Shown: in pieces, positions 1-13,900 of the stretch
Layout: each line of letters starts with the position of its first letter
Position numbering within the stretch: position 1 is the stretch's first letter
Origin: Albugo candida
Taxonomy: Eukaryota; Oomycota; Peronosporomycetes; Albuginales; Albuginaceae
Assembly: GCA_905220665.1 (NCBI GenBank)
Contig: CAJNAR010000022.1
Span: 1 to 64,000, forward strand
DNA: 64,000 nt
Direction: 5' to 3'
Program-made: the position numbers and the translations under genes
Notes under the pieces: generated by a model
Database searches by the model: none
What the model was told of the DNA's origin: nothing
Seen by the model: only the letters and a program-made list of their open reading frames with translations

Positions 1-3000
1 GATGGCAGACTATTTGACGATATGAGAAAGTTCATATATATTTGAGTGTGGATATCTCACATCACGGAATGATCATTCTGACACTATCAACCTTTCCGCA
101 ACGAGACAACAAGCCCTACGTAGGATGTAATTGAAGTCTTACGATCAGAACAGAAAAGAAGTGGATGCTAATTGCGTTCGGAGCTGAGCGTAGTGAAGTA
201 TTGTGTGTTCAGAAGTTCATCAATTTGATGAAATGTCTAAACTTGATCTGAGTGTTACACTTAAAATACTCAAAAGCACGTCAAATCTTGATGAATGAAT
301 TTGCGTTCAATCATGATTTACGGACGTTTGATTTCGAAGTTAATCCAAAAAATTAAAAAAACACACTGTCGAAAAACGATACCGAGGATACGTTGATCAT
401 TCTCTTTTCCTCGATGGCAGATTATTTGACGATATGAGAAAGTTCATATATATTTGAGTGTGGATATCTCACATCACGGAATGATCATTCTGACACTATC
501 AACCTGTCCGCAACGAGACAACAAGCCCTCCTTAGGATGTAATTGAAGTCTCTAGAAAAGAACAGAAAAGAAGTGGATGCTAATTGCGTTCCGAGCTGAG
601 CGTAGTGAAGCATTGTGTGTTCAGAAGTTCATCAATTTGATGAAATGTATAAACTTGATCTGAGTGTTACACTTAAAATACTCAAAAACACGTGATATCT
701 TGATGAATGAATTCGCGTTAAATCATGATGTACGGACTTTTGATTTCGAAGTTGTTTAAAAAAAATTGAAAAAACACACTTTCGAAAAACGATACCGAGG
801 ATACGTTGATCATTTCTTTTCCTCGATGGCAGACTATTTGACGATATGAGAAAGTTCATATATATTTGAGTGTGGATATCTCACATCACGGAATGATCAT
901 TCTGACACTATCAACCTGTCCGAAACGAAACAACAAGCCCTCCTTAGGATGTAATTGAAGTCTTACGATCAAAACAGAAAAGAAGTGGATGCTAATTGCG
1001 TTCGGAGCTGAGCGTAGTGAAGCATTGTGTGTTCAGAAGTTCATCAATTTGATGAAATGTATAAACTTGATCTGAGTGTTACACTTAAAATACTCAAAAA
1101 CACGTCAAATCTTGATGAATGAATTTGCGTTCAATCATGATTTACGGACGTTTGATTTCGAAGTTGTTCCAAAAAATTAAAAAAACACACTGTCGAAAAA
1201 CGATACCGAGGATACGTTGATCATTCTCTTTTCCTCGATGGCAGACTATTTGACGATATGAGAAAGTTCATATATATTTGAGTGTGGATATCTCACATCA
1301 CGGAATGATCATTCTGACACTATCAACCTTTCCGCAACGAGACAACAAGCCCTCCTTAGGATGTAATTGAAGTCTTACGATCAAAACAGAAAAGAAGTGG
1401 ATGCTAATTGCGTTCGGAGCTGAGCGTAGTGAAGCATTGTGTGTTCAGAAGTTCATCAATTTGATGAAATGTATAAACTTGATCTGAGTGTTACACTTAA
1501 AATACTCAAAAACACGTCAAATCTTAATGAATGAATTTGCGTTCAATCATGATTTACGGACGTTTGATTTCGAAGTTGTTCCAAAAAATTAGAAAAAACA
1601 CACTGTCGAAAAACCATACCGAGGATACGTTGATCATTCTCTTTTCCTCGATGGCAGACTATTTGACGATATGAGAAAGTTCATATATATTTGAGTGTGG
1701 ATATCTCACATCACGGAATGATCATTCTGACACTATCAACCTTTCCGCAACGAGACAACAAGCCCTACGTAGGATGTAATTGAAGTCTTACGATCAGAAC
1801 AGAAAAGAAGTGGATGCTAATTGCGTTCGGAGCTGAGCGTAGTGAAGTATTGTGTGTTCAGAAGTTTATCAATTTGATGAAATGTCTAAACTTGATCTGA
1901 GTGTTACACTTAAAATACTCAAAAACACGTCAAATCTTGATGAATGAATTTGCGTTCAATCATGATTTACGGACGTTTGATTTCGAAGTTAATCCAAAAA
2001 ATTAAAAAAACACACTGTCGAAAAACGATACCGAGGATACGTTGATCATTCTCTTTTCCTCGATGGCAGATTATTTGACGATATGAGAAAGTTCATATAT
2101 ATTTGAGTGTGGATATCTCACATCACGGAATGATCATTCTGACACTATCAACCTGTCCGCAACGAGACAACAAGCCCTCCTTAGGATGTAATTGAAGTCT
2201 CTAGAAAAGAACAGAAAAGAAGTGGATGCTAATTGCGTTCGGAGCTGAGCGTAGTGAAGTATTGTGTGTTCAGAAGTTCATCAATTTGATGAAATGTATA
2301 AACTTGATCTGAGTGTTACACTTAAAATACTCAAAAGCACGTCAAATCTTGATGAATGAATTTGCGTTCAACCATGATTTACGGACGTTTGATTTCGAAG
2401 TTGTTCCAAAAAATTAAAAAAACACACTGTCGAAAAACGATACCGAGGATACGTTGATCATTCTCTTTTCCTCGATGGCAGATTATTTGACGATATGAGA
2501 AAGTTCATATATATTTGAGTGTGGATATCTCACATCACGGAATGATCATTCTGACACTATCAACCTGTCCGCAACGAGACAACAAGCCCTACGTAGGATG
2601 TAATTGAAGTCTTACGATCAAAACAGAAAAGAAGTGGATGCTAATTGCGTTCGGAGCTGAGCGTAGTGAAGCATTGTGTGTTCAGAAGTTCATCAATTTG
2701 ATGAAATGTATAAACTTGATCTGAGTGTTACACTTAAAATACTCAAAAACACGTCAAATCTTAATGAATGAATTTGCGTTCAATCATGATTTACGGACGT
2801 TTGATTTCGAAGTTGTTTCAAAAAATTAAAAAAACACACTGTCGAAAAACGATACCGAGGATACGTTGATCATTCTCTTTTCCTCGATGGCAGACTATTT
2901 GACGATATGAGAAAGTTCATATATATTTGAGTGTGGATATCTTACATCACGGAATGATCATTCTGACACTATCAACCTGTCCGCAACGAGACAACAAGCC

Positions 3001-5470
3001 CTCCTTAGGATGTAATTGAAGTCTCTCGAGAAGAACAGAAAAGAAGTGGATGCTAATTGCGTTCGGAGCTGAGCGTAGTGAAGCATTGTGTGTTCAGAAG
3101 TTCATCAATTTGATGAAATGTATAAACTTGATCTGAGTGTTACACTTAAAATACTCAAAAACACGTCAAATCTTAATGAATGAATTTGCGTTCAATCATG
3201 ATTTACGGACGTTTGATTTCGAAGTTGTTTCAAAAAATTAAAAAAACACACTGTCGAAAAACGATACCGAGGATACGTTGATCATTCTCTTTTCCTCGAT
3301 GGCAGACTATTTGACGATATGAGAAAGTTCATATATATTTGAGTGTGGATATCTCACATCACGGAATGATCATTCTGACACTATCAACCTGTCCGCAACA
3401 AGACAACAAGCCCTCCTTAGGATGTAATTGAAGTCTTACGATAAGAACAGAAAAGAAGTGGATGCTAATTGCGTTCCGAGCTGAGCGTAGTGAAGCATTG
3501 TGTGTTCAGAAGTTCATCGATTTAGTGAAATGTATAAACTTGATTTCAGTGTCACACTTAGAATACTCAAAAACACGTCAAATCTTGATGAATGAATTTG
3601 CGGTAGGTCATGATGTACGGAGTTTTAATTTCGGAGTTGTTTTAGAAAAATTGAAGAAGTACACTGTCGAAAAACGATACCTAGGATACGTTGATCATTC
3701 TCTTTTCCTCGATGGCAGACTATTTGACGATATGAGAAAGTTCATATATTTGAGTGTGGATATATCACATCACGGAATGATCATTCTGACACTATCAACC
3801 TGTCCGCAACGAGACAACAAGCCTTACTTAGGATGTAATTGAAGTGTTACGATAAAAACAGAAAAGAAGTGGATGCTTATTGACTCGAAGGTCACCCCAG
3901 CGAAGCATTGGCTGTTCAGAAGTTCATCGATTTAATGAAATGTATAAACTTGATTTCAGTGTCACACTTAGAATACTCAAAAACACGTCAAATCTTGATG
4001 AATGAATTTGCGGTAGGTCATGATGTACGGAGTTTTAATTTCGGAGTTGTTTTAGAAAAATTGAAGAAGCACTCTGTCGGAAAACGATACCTAGGATACG
4101 TTGATCATTCTCTTTTCCTCGATGGGAGACTATTTGACGATATGAGAAAATTCATATGTATTTGAGTGTGGATATCTCACATCACGGAATGATCATTCTG
4201 ACACTATCAACCTTTCCGCAACGAGACAACAAGCCCTACTTAGGATGTAATTGAAGTGTTACGATAAGAACAGAAAAGAAGAAGATGCCTATTGCGCTGG
4301 GAGCTGAGCGTAGTGAAGCATTGTGTGTTCAGAAGTTCATCAATTTGATGAAATGTATAAACTTGATCTGAGTGTTACACTTAAAATACTCAAAAACACG
4401 TCAAATCTTGATGACTGAATTTGCGTTCAACCATGATTTACGGACTTTTGATTTCGAAGTTGTTCCAAAAAATTAAAAAAACACACTGTCGAAAAACGAT
4501 ACCGAGGATACGTTGATCATTCTCTTTTCCTCGATGGCAGACTATTTGACGATATGAGAAAGTTCATATATATTTGAGTGTGGATATCTCACATCACGGA
4601 ATGATCATTCTGGCACTATCAACCTGTCCGCAACGAGACAACAAGCCCTACTTAGGATGATATTGAAGTGTTACGATAAGGACAGAAATGATGTGGATGC
4701 TTATTGCGCTCGGAGCTCACCCCAGCGAAGCATTGGCTGTTCAGAAGTTTATCAATTTGATGAAATGTGTCACCTTGATGTGAGTGTTGCACTTAGAATA
4801 CTCAAAAACACGTCAAATGTTGATGGATGAATTTGCGGTAAATCATGATGTAAGGACTTTTGAGTCCGAAATTGTTTTAGAAAAATTAAAGGAGCACTCT
4901 GTCGAAAAACAATACCGAGGATACGTAGTTCATTTTCTTTCCCTTGATGGCAGACTATTTGACGAAAGGAGAAAGTCCATTTAAATATGAGGGTGGATAT
5001 CTCACATCACCTAATGGTGATTCTGTCACTATCAACCTGTCCGCAACGAGACAACAAGCCCTACTTAGGATGATATTGAAGTGTTACGATAAGAACAGAA
5101 AAGAAGTGGATGCTTATTGCGCTCGGAGCTCACCCCAGCGAAGCATTGGCTGTTCAGAAGTTTATCAATTTGATGAAATGTGTAAACTTGATGTGAGTGT
5201 TGCACTTAGAATACTCAAAAACACGTCAAATGTTGATTGATGAATTTGCGGTAAATCATGATGTACGGACTTTTGAATCCGAAGTGTTTCAATAAAATTA
5301 AAAAAACACTGTCGAAAAACGATACCGAGGATACGTAGTTCATTTTCTTTTCCTTGATGGCAGACTATTTGACGATATGAGAAAGTTCAAATATATTTAA
5401 GCGTGGATAACTCACATCACGGAATGGTCATTCTGGCACTATCAACCTGTCATCAACGAAACAATATGCC
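1..5470 (+). repeat. Tandem array of ~412-bp units (about 13 copies)
   Basis: The landmark GATGGCAGACTATTTGACGA (and close variants) recurs at 1, 413, 825, 1237, 1650, 2062, 2474, 2886, 3298, 3711, 4121, 4533, 4946 and 5356, so the period is 410-413 bp, head to tail. Copies from 1 to about 3.45 kb are nearly identical. Those from 3.45 to 5.47 kb are progressively diverged, and the last copies carry many substitutions and small indels. Each unit contains the 12-bp palindrome GAATGATCATTC. Open stretches up to 126 codons occur in the diverged copies (e.g. 3462-3842), but 412 is not a multiple of three, so the array cannot be read through as one protein. I see no tRNA-like promoter or long terminal repeat. 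The left end lies outside the window. The right end runs into a LINE at about 5520. Confidence 0.95.
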
Positions 5471-5522
5471 CATTGAGGGGGTAATGAATGCGTTGCGTTT
5501 AGAACGGAGAACAAGTGGATGC

Positions 5523-8055
5523 TGATGTGAAAGTGCTGTCGGAGGTACTCGCGTACCGACTTTTTCCGAAATTGATCCATGAGGACCAAAAAGGTGACGT
5601 TCCATCCATCATCACATTCGGTATATGACTGATCTGCAGGATATAGTCTCTCATCGTGATGAAGCAGCATACGCAACATTTATCGGTTTTGAGAAGCGTA
5701 CGATCGAGTGGATTGGTCGTACATGTTTGAAATTTTATCGAAAATGAATTGTGGAACTTCGTACATCTAGTGAACAAAGCTTCTGTACAACAACACGACT
5801 GTATCGTTGTTTCTGAATGGAACGCTTTCGCCAAAAACCACTCCGTCGAGGGGTCTTAAACAGGGTGATCCACTATCCACTTTGCTCTTTCTCATGACGA
5901 TTGAGCCGTTGAGGAATTTGTTGCGGAAACATGAAGGACCAGGAATGTTCATCACTACAACGAATACAGCAACAAGTTTGTTTTTTTGCGGACGACTTGA
6001 CATTATTTTCGTCTTCGCTCATTGGAGTGGAGGCGCAGCTCGAGATCGTTCAGAAGTACTGCGATGATTCAGGAGCAAAGCTTGCCGTGTCCAAGTCCAC
6101 TTTGCTACCACTAAGTCAACACCACGTAGGTCAACCGTTTTCACATGTGAAAGTACTCTGACCGAGCGCGTCGGTGAAATATTTGGGAATATCACTCAGT
6201 CAATCACCCGCTGGTTATTTGATGATCGAATTCATAGAAGATCATTTGTATGGTGGATTCCGTTAGTGGTTTCGTCGAGCCAGAAAAGCTCGTGGAAGAT
6301 TACTGGTGGCACAAACTATGGTGTTATCACGTTTATGGCATCTTACAACTCACTTCAGCAAACCCCAACATTTCGTTCGACGCTGGCAATCGATGCTCAA
6401 TCGATTCGTTTTGAGTCGGAAGTATGAGCGCGATTCAGCACACATTCAACTGATCTAAGTCGCAATTCTTGTACCTACCTCATTCAGAGGATGTCTTTCG
6501 AGTTCCGATTATCTAAAGACAACTGATGAAACAACGCTTACCGTTTTTACAGCGATTTCTACTTCATTCCAGTACAGCTTTACCCAGCAACTCGGCACTT
6601 CCTGGAATGGAGATCACACGATGCATTTTGCCCGATTTTGGACATAGCGATCACTCGATATCCTCACGATATCACCACGTCGGCATAGGACCATGGTGCA
6701 TTGGAATATAGCGTCACCATGGTGGAAGCAGACATGTATTTGGTTCCTTCGAAGTCATTGGGATCCTACCGACAAATAACTATCACAACAGGAGCGATTT
6801 CTCGCGATGTTGGATGCTTTGAGAAGAGACGACGGTCAACGAGTTTCTCTGCTCATCGTCGATGTCTGGGAATGGTGCCCGAAACAGCCCGTAGTTTTCG
6901 AATGCGCTTCGTTTAAGCGTTTCAAATAAGGTATTTACGTGACTTGTTTGGTGGAAGAACGGACTGGTTCACCTCTGCTCTCGAATTCTTTTTGCGTTTT
7001 AGTGCAACGAAGGTTAGACAGCCGTCCGATCAGTCTCAATCAAAGTCTTTACGCTGGTTGTACGTCGAAGCAACGAAAATTCTGCGACGAGCGCAACCTG
7101 CTGGTGTATTACGCTATTCCGTAAGGGAAATGGCACACGCTTATCCGGTTCACTTTGGCATTCAGCTCCCAGACAAGAAGGTTTTCTTTCCGATAATACC
7201 TCGGAATCACCTTTATCGAGTCGTTGGGAAGGCATTGGCACCGGATAAACCACACCCAATGTTGCTTCACTTATCAGAACGTGATCGAAGTGGGACGTCC
7301 ACATGGGTGAAAGGTTTTTGCAAGTTATTCAAACGTCTTTGCAGACGTTTACTACCGATCAATTCGGATGTTCAGTTTCAACTATCCTTCTGTATCGTAC
7401 CAGTTCGAGCACGATTTGGTTTTTACAGCAATCACATCTTGAAATCATCCTGTGCACTCAGAAGCATTGTGGTGCGGTCGAAAGCTACCAGCATTTGTTT
7501 TTCAATTGCAACAGGACAAGTTTATCTGAGAGGAGCACTTTCCGTCGTCGACAATCTTCTTTTTTGTTCGCCCGTGATGGTTACAGATCGAGTGTGCACG
7601 GATGTCAGCACTTCGTGATGCGTGGAAGCCTTTTCGAGTGGTGCTGGAGGATCTTTGGTTTACATTAGTCGCGGTCGCGATTCATTTTATTTGGACGGAT
7701 CGGAATTGCAGACTTTTCACCCACAGCACTTCGACGCCAACTGCCCCAGCTATTTCGGTGATTTATAGCACACTGAGTGCCCCTATCCGATATGTTCAAC
7801 GGCAGTGCTATGATACGGAGCAGCTAGAGCAGTTGACACAAGTATTAGCGCCTTATCAACATACTGGTTCAGCCAGGAGGTATTTCTCTACTCGGCCCAG
7901 CCTGCTTCAATTTTGATGCCGTCAACGATGCTAAGTCGGTGATGCGTGACGTTTCTAACTCACTACTATCTTATTCGAGTCGCTGAGCCTCGCTGCGGCT
8001 TTCTAGAGCAACATTGTATTCATTTTGTGGATTTATTGTACTTTGGGAATAAAAA
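5523..8055 (+). mobile_element. L1-like LINE, 3' half (reverse transcriptase and C-terminal zinc finger), decayed
   Basis: Frameshifted reading frames on the plus strand give RT motifs in order: the block DVKVLSEVLAYRL starting at 5523, the GLKQGDPLSTLLF block near 5850-5885, and the catalytic FADD box near 5985-6005, still intact. A zf-RVT-type cysteine/histidine block (LCTQKHCGAVES followed by HLFFNC) lies near 7450-7520. The same blocks occur in the larger LINE at 24.3-31 kb. Homology starts abruptly in the middle of RT directly after the 412-bp array, so the endonuclease half is missing here. The 3' end is placed at an A-rich AATAAAAAA near 8048-8056. No single frame is intact, so this is a dead copy. 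Confidence 0.85.
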
Positions 8056-8280
8056 AGTCATTTACGTCTAATTCTAGTAATATAGACAACTTCAACTATA
8101 ATAAGCCCCCCCCCGACGGGGGGTCCGTACCTAGCTTATTCGCTTAACCACTTGAGCGCACGGACCCCTTCCGGAGGTTGTTAGTTCGACCCCGGCAGTG
8201 TGGGCAGCGGTTTGAGCCCACCCAAGCAATAAGCCTGAAAAATATCGGCCTCCCTCGGTTTGAAGTTAGACTTAAGTGAT
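8056..8280 (-). repeat. SINE-like module with strong hairpins
   Basis: Read on the minus strand, the segment at about 8060-8100 matches the module at 22.12-22.16 kb (shared core TCTATATTACTAGAATTA, preceded by GGTACGGACCC). Around it are two stem-loops: a C6/G6 hairpin within 8106-8123, and a 9-bp perfect inverted repeat, GGGGTCCGT at 8120-8128 with ACGGACCCC at 8160-8168, with a 31-nt loop. The minus strand carries a D-arm-like GCTCAAGTGGTTAAGC. A B-box-like GTTCGACCCC is on the plus strand, so no single canonical pol III promoter can be drawn. It lies directly against the 3' end of the LINE at 5.5-8.05 kb. Confidence 0.55.
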
Positions 8281-10219
8281 ATTCACACGGTCAGGGGCTC
8301 ATGATGGGATAAGGAAGGTAGTTAAAGAACCAGATAAACAGTGTAATGAAATCCTTGAAAAAGTATATCTGCAACTGCGTGGGAGGCCATCTGGATCGAC
8401 CTGAAGGAAGCAACCATCTGCATTCTCGACGCAAAGAATTTGTCGGAATTTGAATTCTTTGCAGCAGCCCTGGATGCACCCATGCAACGAAGATTTGGCC
8501 GTTCAGGAGGGTAGGACACAACGCACGAAGATGTTAACGTGCAACAACAGGACCCACAGGGCTCAGTTAACAGAATAAAATATTGTTTGTTATGAACAAA
8601 CCGTGAACTATAAAATAGTCTAAAAAGAATGAACACAAACGAACAATGGAGAAAGCGAATGAACTAAATGATTGCATATCGAGCGCAAGATAGTTGACGT
8701 CGAAAAGGAACGGGGAGTTGGATCATATTATCATATTGCCCCTTACCTAGGCGTACTTTAGCACTATGGAAGCAAAAAATAAGCCAATCATATCAAACTG
8801 AGGGGATTTTACCGAACGCACTCAGAGAATTTAAAAAAAGTTCCCAATATAAAACAAAAAAAGAGTAATTTTAGAGAATTCCTAAACTCACCCAATACAT
8901 TTCTTAGTCAATCACATTTATATCCAATCATACTTAAGATTTTCAGCCAATCGGATCTACTGCAAACAGCGACGGTAATTTGAAAACCTTCACTGGTGGA
9001 AGATCACCATCTCATGAAGAGTCGTAGGCAGTGAAAGGTCGTAAAAAGACATCAGATAGCTGCTAAGGAGTTCCCAATATACCTTTGAAACAATAAGTCT
9101 TTTTGTGCGACCTATGTGCCGTTTCCAATAGTGGCTGCATTTGTGAGAAGGGATGCATGCAGCATTATAAAATACATCGATAAAACTCCAGGGGATCTGC
9201 TGTCTATTAACAATAGGATAAAAATTTCTTATGCAAACAATAAAAAAACTCAGAATACCAATGCAATAGAATCCATCTGCGTAGAAACAATGACATTTAG
9301 AAATCCTATGTGGAGGCCTTGTCGACCGGTCGGATGAGATCTGGCAGGATGTGTCGTTCAAAGGCGGATGGATTTCGAAGAGAGATATCAAAGCATGAAT
9401 TGATTATAGCCCGCAAATATTATCAATTATCCCGTAACAACAGCACCGAATCACCAATGTCCATTTGCACCGTTGTACACCAGCAGACACTGGGCATACC
9501 ATGTGAACATAAGACTATCAGCTAATTCAACACAGCACGGCAATTGCAAAAGAAGACGTTGACTCACAATGGTGGTTCAAGCATGAAACCCCCCCATCAA
9601 CCTATCATTGCCAATCTACAACTTTAATCAAAAAGACAGGAAAGTTTTGATTGCTAACTTTGGATCTACCTCGTCGGCAAAATCACATTTACAATTCAAT
9701 TCGCGAACAATTAAGCACAAACAAAATAATTCAACATCCTCTGCCAATTAGGGGAAGAGGCAGGTCATCAGGTTCACGCAATCATCCAGCAAAAAAAAGA
9801 TGCTTCAGCTTTGAATATGCCCTGGCAGATAATCATACTCGGATTTTTTAATCCACAAACCAGACGCCTTCCCAGAGGCCGTATTTGTCAAGCAACAGGA
9901 CATGAGGCCAGGAGTTGCAGGTTGCGTCCTGCATCAAGTTCCACTTTTAATCAAATCAGTCAAGACTAGTTGGAATGATGAAATATTATTGCCTATGAAA
10001 GTGGATGGGGTGTGAGTTTAGGAAAAAAGCGAGGGTGAGTTTAAGAATTCCCTACTTCTAATTATTCTTTTGTTTAGTACACGAGTTCATTTACTAAGAC
10101 TCGATATGGTCTTGCGAACATGGAGAAAACTACGATAGGAAGCTGATATAATGGGAATGACAGACCTTACCACATTGCAAATGGCCGTATTCAATGACCG
10201 CCATTTCGCACTTGCTATT
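8281..10219. other. No recognisable gene; AT-rich spacer
   Basis: Only short uninterrupted frames (up to about 133 codons on either strand) are present. None shows a domain, motif or plausible splice structure that I recognise. It may hold decayed transposon sequence, but I cannot name a family. Confidence 0.5.
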
Positions 10220-10926
10220 TCATCAAATTGATAGAGTCTTGAACACATAATCAATCGCAATGGTTAACCCTGAACTACTGTCAACATATATTTTCCCCAG
10301 TTCCAACCGTACATTATAATTACACCACAAAGTGGCCCTATATATCCGTTGCGAACAGGATATTAATGACGGTAGCACCATTTCGTGATGTGAAAATAGA
10401 AATGAACGTTCTCATACCCTTATATAGTTTGCCAACAAGGCATATAAAACAATACACATATGCTAGGCATCATTTAGTTCTTACAACAGCAATGAACGCA
10501 CGTTTATTCACCACGATTCGATATTTTTTGAGAGTATGAACTTGAATACCAAGGATCAAGCTTATATATTTGATCTAGTTGATCGACTCTTGAGCGCACA
10601 AGCAATCGCTGGGGTGAAACCTGAAATATTATCTGCATATACTTCTTTTCCGTTCTAAACGTAACACTATAATTACACCCCAATGCGGCCTGACTATTCG
10701 CTGCGTACAGGATGCTAATTACGTAGCACAATTTCGTGATCTGAAATATCAATGCCCGAAATATAAAAGAACTCTCACATCCTCATATAGTCTGCCAGCA
10801 TGCACAGCAAGTAACATACATATGGCAGGCATTACTTGGGAGAGTATTTTTTTAATTTATCGAAACAAATTCGATTTCAAACGTTCTTATATCAAGATTA
10901 AACGCAAGTTCATTCATCAAGATTCT
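10220..10926 (-). repeat. Two diverged, inverted copies of the 412-bp repeat
   Basis: Read on the minus strand, landmarks of the array unit can be followed twice. They include the CATCAAATTGAT-type segment near 10223, GTGCGAACAGG-like and CACCATTTCGTGATGTG-like blocks near 10345-10395 and again near 10700-10745, TAGTTTGCCA/TAGTCTGCCA at about 10425 and 10788, and the terminal AACGCAAGTTCATTCATCAAGATTC ending near 10926 (first and last parts only conserved). Divergence is much higher than in the left array. The second copy abuts the 5'-truncated LINE that starts at about 10927. Confidence 0.75.
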
Positions 10927-13900
10927 ATATGCTGCTCCACACGTCGTAATCGCATCGACTATTACTTCCTGTCGTCCGACCTCTTTGCCAACAGCTTGTT
11001 TCAACTCAAAAATGACCCACTAGCCAGTACCATCCCGCGGCTCACTTGCCTATCACTTTTGGGTTACAACATGCTTCCCACCCAGTTTGTTCGCGTCTTC
11101 CTTGGAAATGCCTTACTTGAATTTTATAAGTCTCTTCTATCCAAGGAGCCTTGAAGACTCGCTTATTAGACCTTAGCGATCTTCTTCGATTAGGAAAATG
11201 AGGACAAATCTAGCGCTCTGCTCGATGAACACAAGCGTTCCGACCTTTTTTTCTGCGGCATTAAATTCAAGCCATTAAGACTCATAAGCTCCAGTAACTC
11301 GCCAAGCTACGGAATCCATATCAAAATGCGGCTCAACTTGATGCTCGAGTTCCGGCGACTCGAAATGTGGGTGAAGAGAAGCTTCTTGATGCAGAAGTTT
11401 CAAAGGAAGAAACCCGTCGAAAACCCCTTGATTCCTGGCAGCACTTTGACGATACAATCCGATACATTAAAAAATTTACCAAATCATTCGTCGAACACCA
11501 TACTCCAGTCTTAAGTCAAGTTTGCATCCCTTCAACTCAACATATCGATGGCTCTCACGCTAATTCATCGGATGAAATGGCTGCGGACACCGAGATTATT
11601 GGGTACAGGTTTCTCAATCCACTTCCAAAAATATTCTTCAAGCGTTTACTTACCGCAAATACGACCTTGTAGAGCTTAGTTCTCTCCTCCGCCACACCCC
11701 ACAAACCCTTACCGAACAAGATAGAGCCTATCTCAACGCAGCATTTACGGAAAACATTTTTTAATGGGCAATCAGAACATCAATCCTCAACAAAGCTCCC
11801 GGATATGATGTCCTTCCAGTGGAATACTATCAGCTCTTCATTTCGACTTGGGCACGAATCTTTGAGTTAGTTTACCCCGCACAGCTTGCAAAAGGACGAA
11901 TGACCAAATTTTCAACGCAGAGCTGCAGTTACCCTTCTGCACAGGAAAGGTGACAGAAGCCTCACGAGTAACTACCGCCCTATCAACCTACTCAATCATG
12001 ACACAGAGCTCGGTCCCAAGATTCTCACTTCGCACCTTTGCAATGTCTTCCCGAAGCTACTCCGCAACATCAAACTGGCTTTATTCAAGGCAGATGAATT
12101 CGACATGGACTAGTGCGGGCTCAAGACAGACAACAACTCTGCCAGCAAGGGTAACTCAATGATGGTGCTATCTTAATTTACTATTCCAAGGCTTTTGACA
12201 GTGTTTTGTGGCCTGCCCCTCAAATTGTCTTACCAGATTATGAATTTGGAGCTACTATTCGTTCATTGGTCGAGACCTTTTACCAGGGTAACCTTATCGC
12301 TATCACGATTAATGGTCGTGCAAGCCAAGCAAGTTTTCCAACTTGGAAGTGGAGTACGCCAAGGTGATTCCCTTTCACCTTCACTATTTTTGCTCTTCTT
12401 AGAACCGTTTATGAATCACTACGCGCTTCGAAATGACACCCTGGCATACCAGTCCAAGGTTCCTCAACGCCTCAACACCTTACAACTTTTGCGGACGATT
12501 GTATCGATTTCCTTAAAGATCCTTGTGATACGACTCATTTTATGACCAAGGTCAATCATTATGCACAAGGTACTGGGCCTTAACTACATCGATCATGAAC
12601 GAAAGTATTTAGTTTCCAATCACCCTCTTCTTAACTAGGTCATTACTACCACGGCCTTTTTCTGCGGTAGTTCCCAAAATCACATTTCTTGGTGTGGAAC
12701 AATACCAAGATCTCAACATCTCTCGACGATTCCCTTCCAAACTTCAAGCTCGACTAGTGGCATGGAGATTTTGTGGCAGGACACTGCATGGGCGCGCGGT
12801 TATCTTTTAATATATTGTTGTACCTCTTTACTGGTACCCTTCGACAGTAACGCCAATTCCACCCTATATTATCGACTCGTTATGGAAGTTGTGCGAAGCC
12901 TTCCTCTATCAACGGCCACTCGACCTCAGCAGTGAAATCAAGAGCCCAATAAAATTGAACTGGCTTACGCTACCAGCAACATGTGGTGGTTTAGGCCTAC
13001 CTTGTATCCACATTTTCTCGGGGGAAATGCATCTTTGCCTACTTAGGGACGGCATCAAGTCTTGCTTAGCCTTTGCCCCCCCTCATGCTTCCTACCAGCG
13101 CTACAGTTAATGAAAGATTCACTTCGTGGTACCGGTGCTGCTTTCTCTTACTATATTCGCCCATCAATCTCTCATCTATATTGCAACCTCGTTGGTCTTG
13201 CCTTGGTCACCTATGGTATGCAGTGTTCCAACAATAACATCGTCTAGTACAGGGGACTTCTAACACTACTACCCATACTACAGGTGCATTAAAGGTGCCT
13301 ATACAGAGACACTACCAGCTTGTGTTGGACCGAAAAAGCGCCCCATGGAATATGCAAGTATTCGCACTCGACTGTTTTATCAGCATGAATACCAACATAT
13401 TTCCGACTTTATCGGTCGCTTAAGTTTCTTGTCTAATCACAAGGTTTTCAAAGCCTTCCTTCCCCTTCCGCATATCGCTGTGGCATTTCTTCAATGGTCT
13501 TATAATGACGCACCGTTTTCTCGTTTTAGCAACCGAAAACTATTTCACATGCTGTATCACTACCTAAAATAGTGAGGGTTACTGATAAAACCTTGGAAGT
13601 TATACCTTAGGAGAAGTGAAAGTCGATGCGGAAGCGAGAACGATCTCTCAAAAGAGATGTTCTCCCAGTCTTTGCAGACCTTGAATTCTGACTCCAACAC
13701 AACGGCTTACGTCTCGGCGTCAGATATCGATATTATACTTCGGATGTCCTTTGCTCCTATGGCTTTACTCCCCCGAAACAGCCGAGCACTTATTATGGGA
13801 GTGTTCTCTGGTAGCAACTCTATGTAGTAGCTCTCGCTACCCCATATATGGATGTATCGCAGGACCCTCACATGAGACACTATTGTCTATGGTACCAACT

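Noticed and set aside
3462..5240. Protein-coding genes in the 412-bp array
   Set aside because: The open frames are copies of one repeat, change frame between units and carry stops in most copies.
1..5470. CRISPR-like array
   Set aside because: The units are 412 bp with no short repeat/unique spacer pattern, and the sequence is eukaryotic.
8291..9391. Minus-strand frames of 60-133 codons as genes
   Set aside because: No motif, no splice partners, and they overlap other frames; consistent with chance or old repeat debris.
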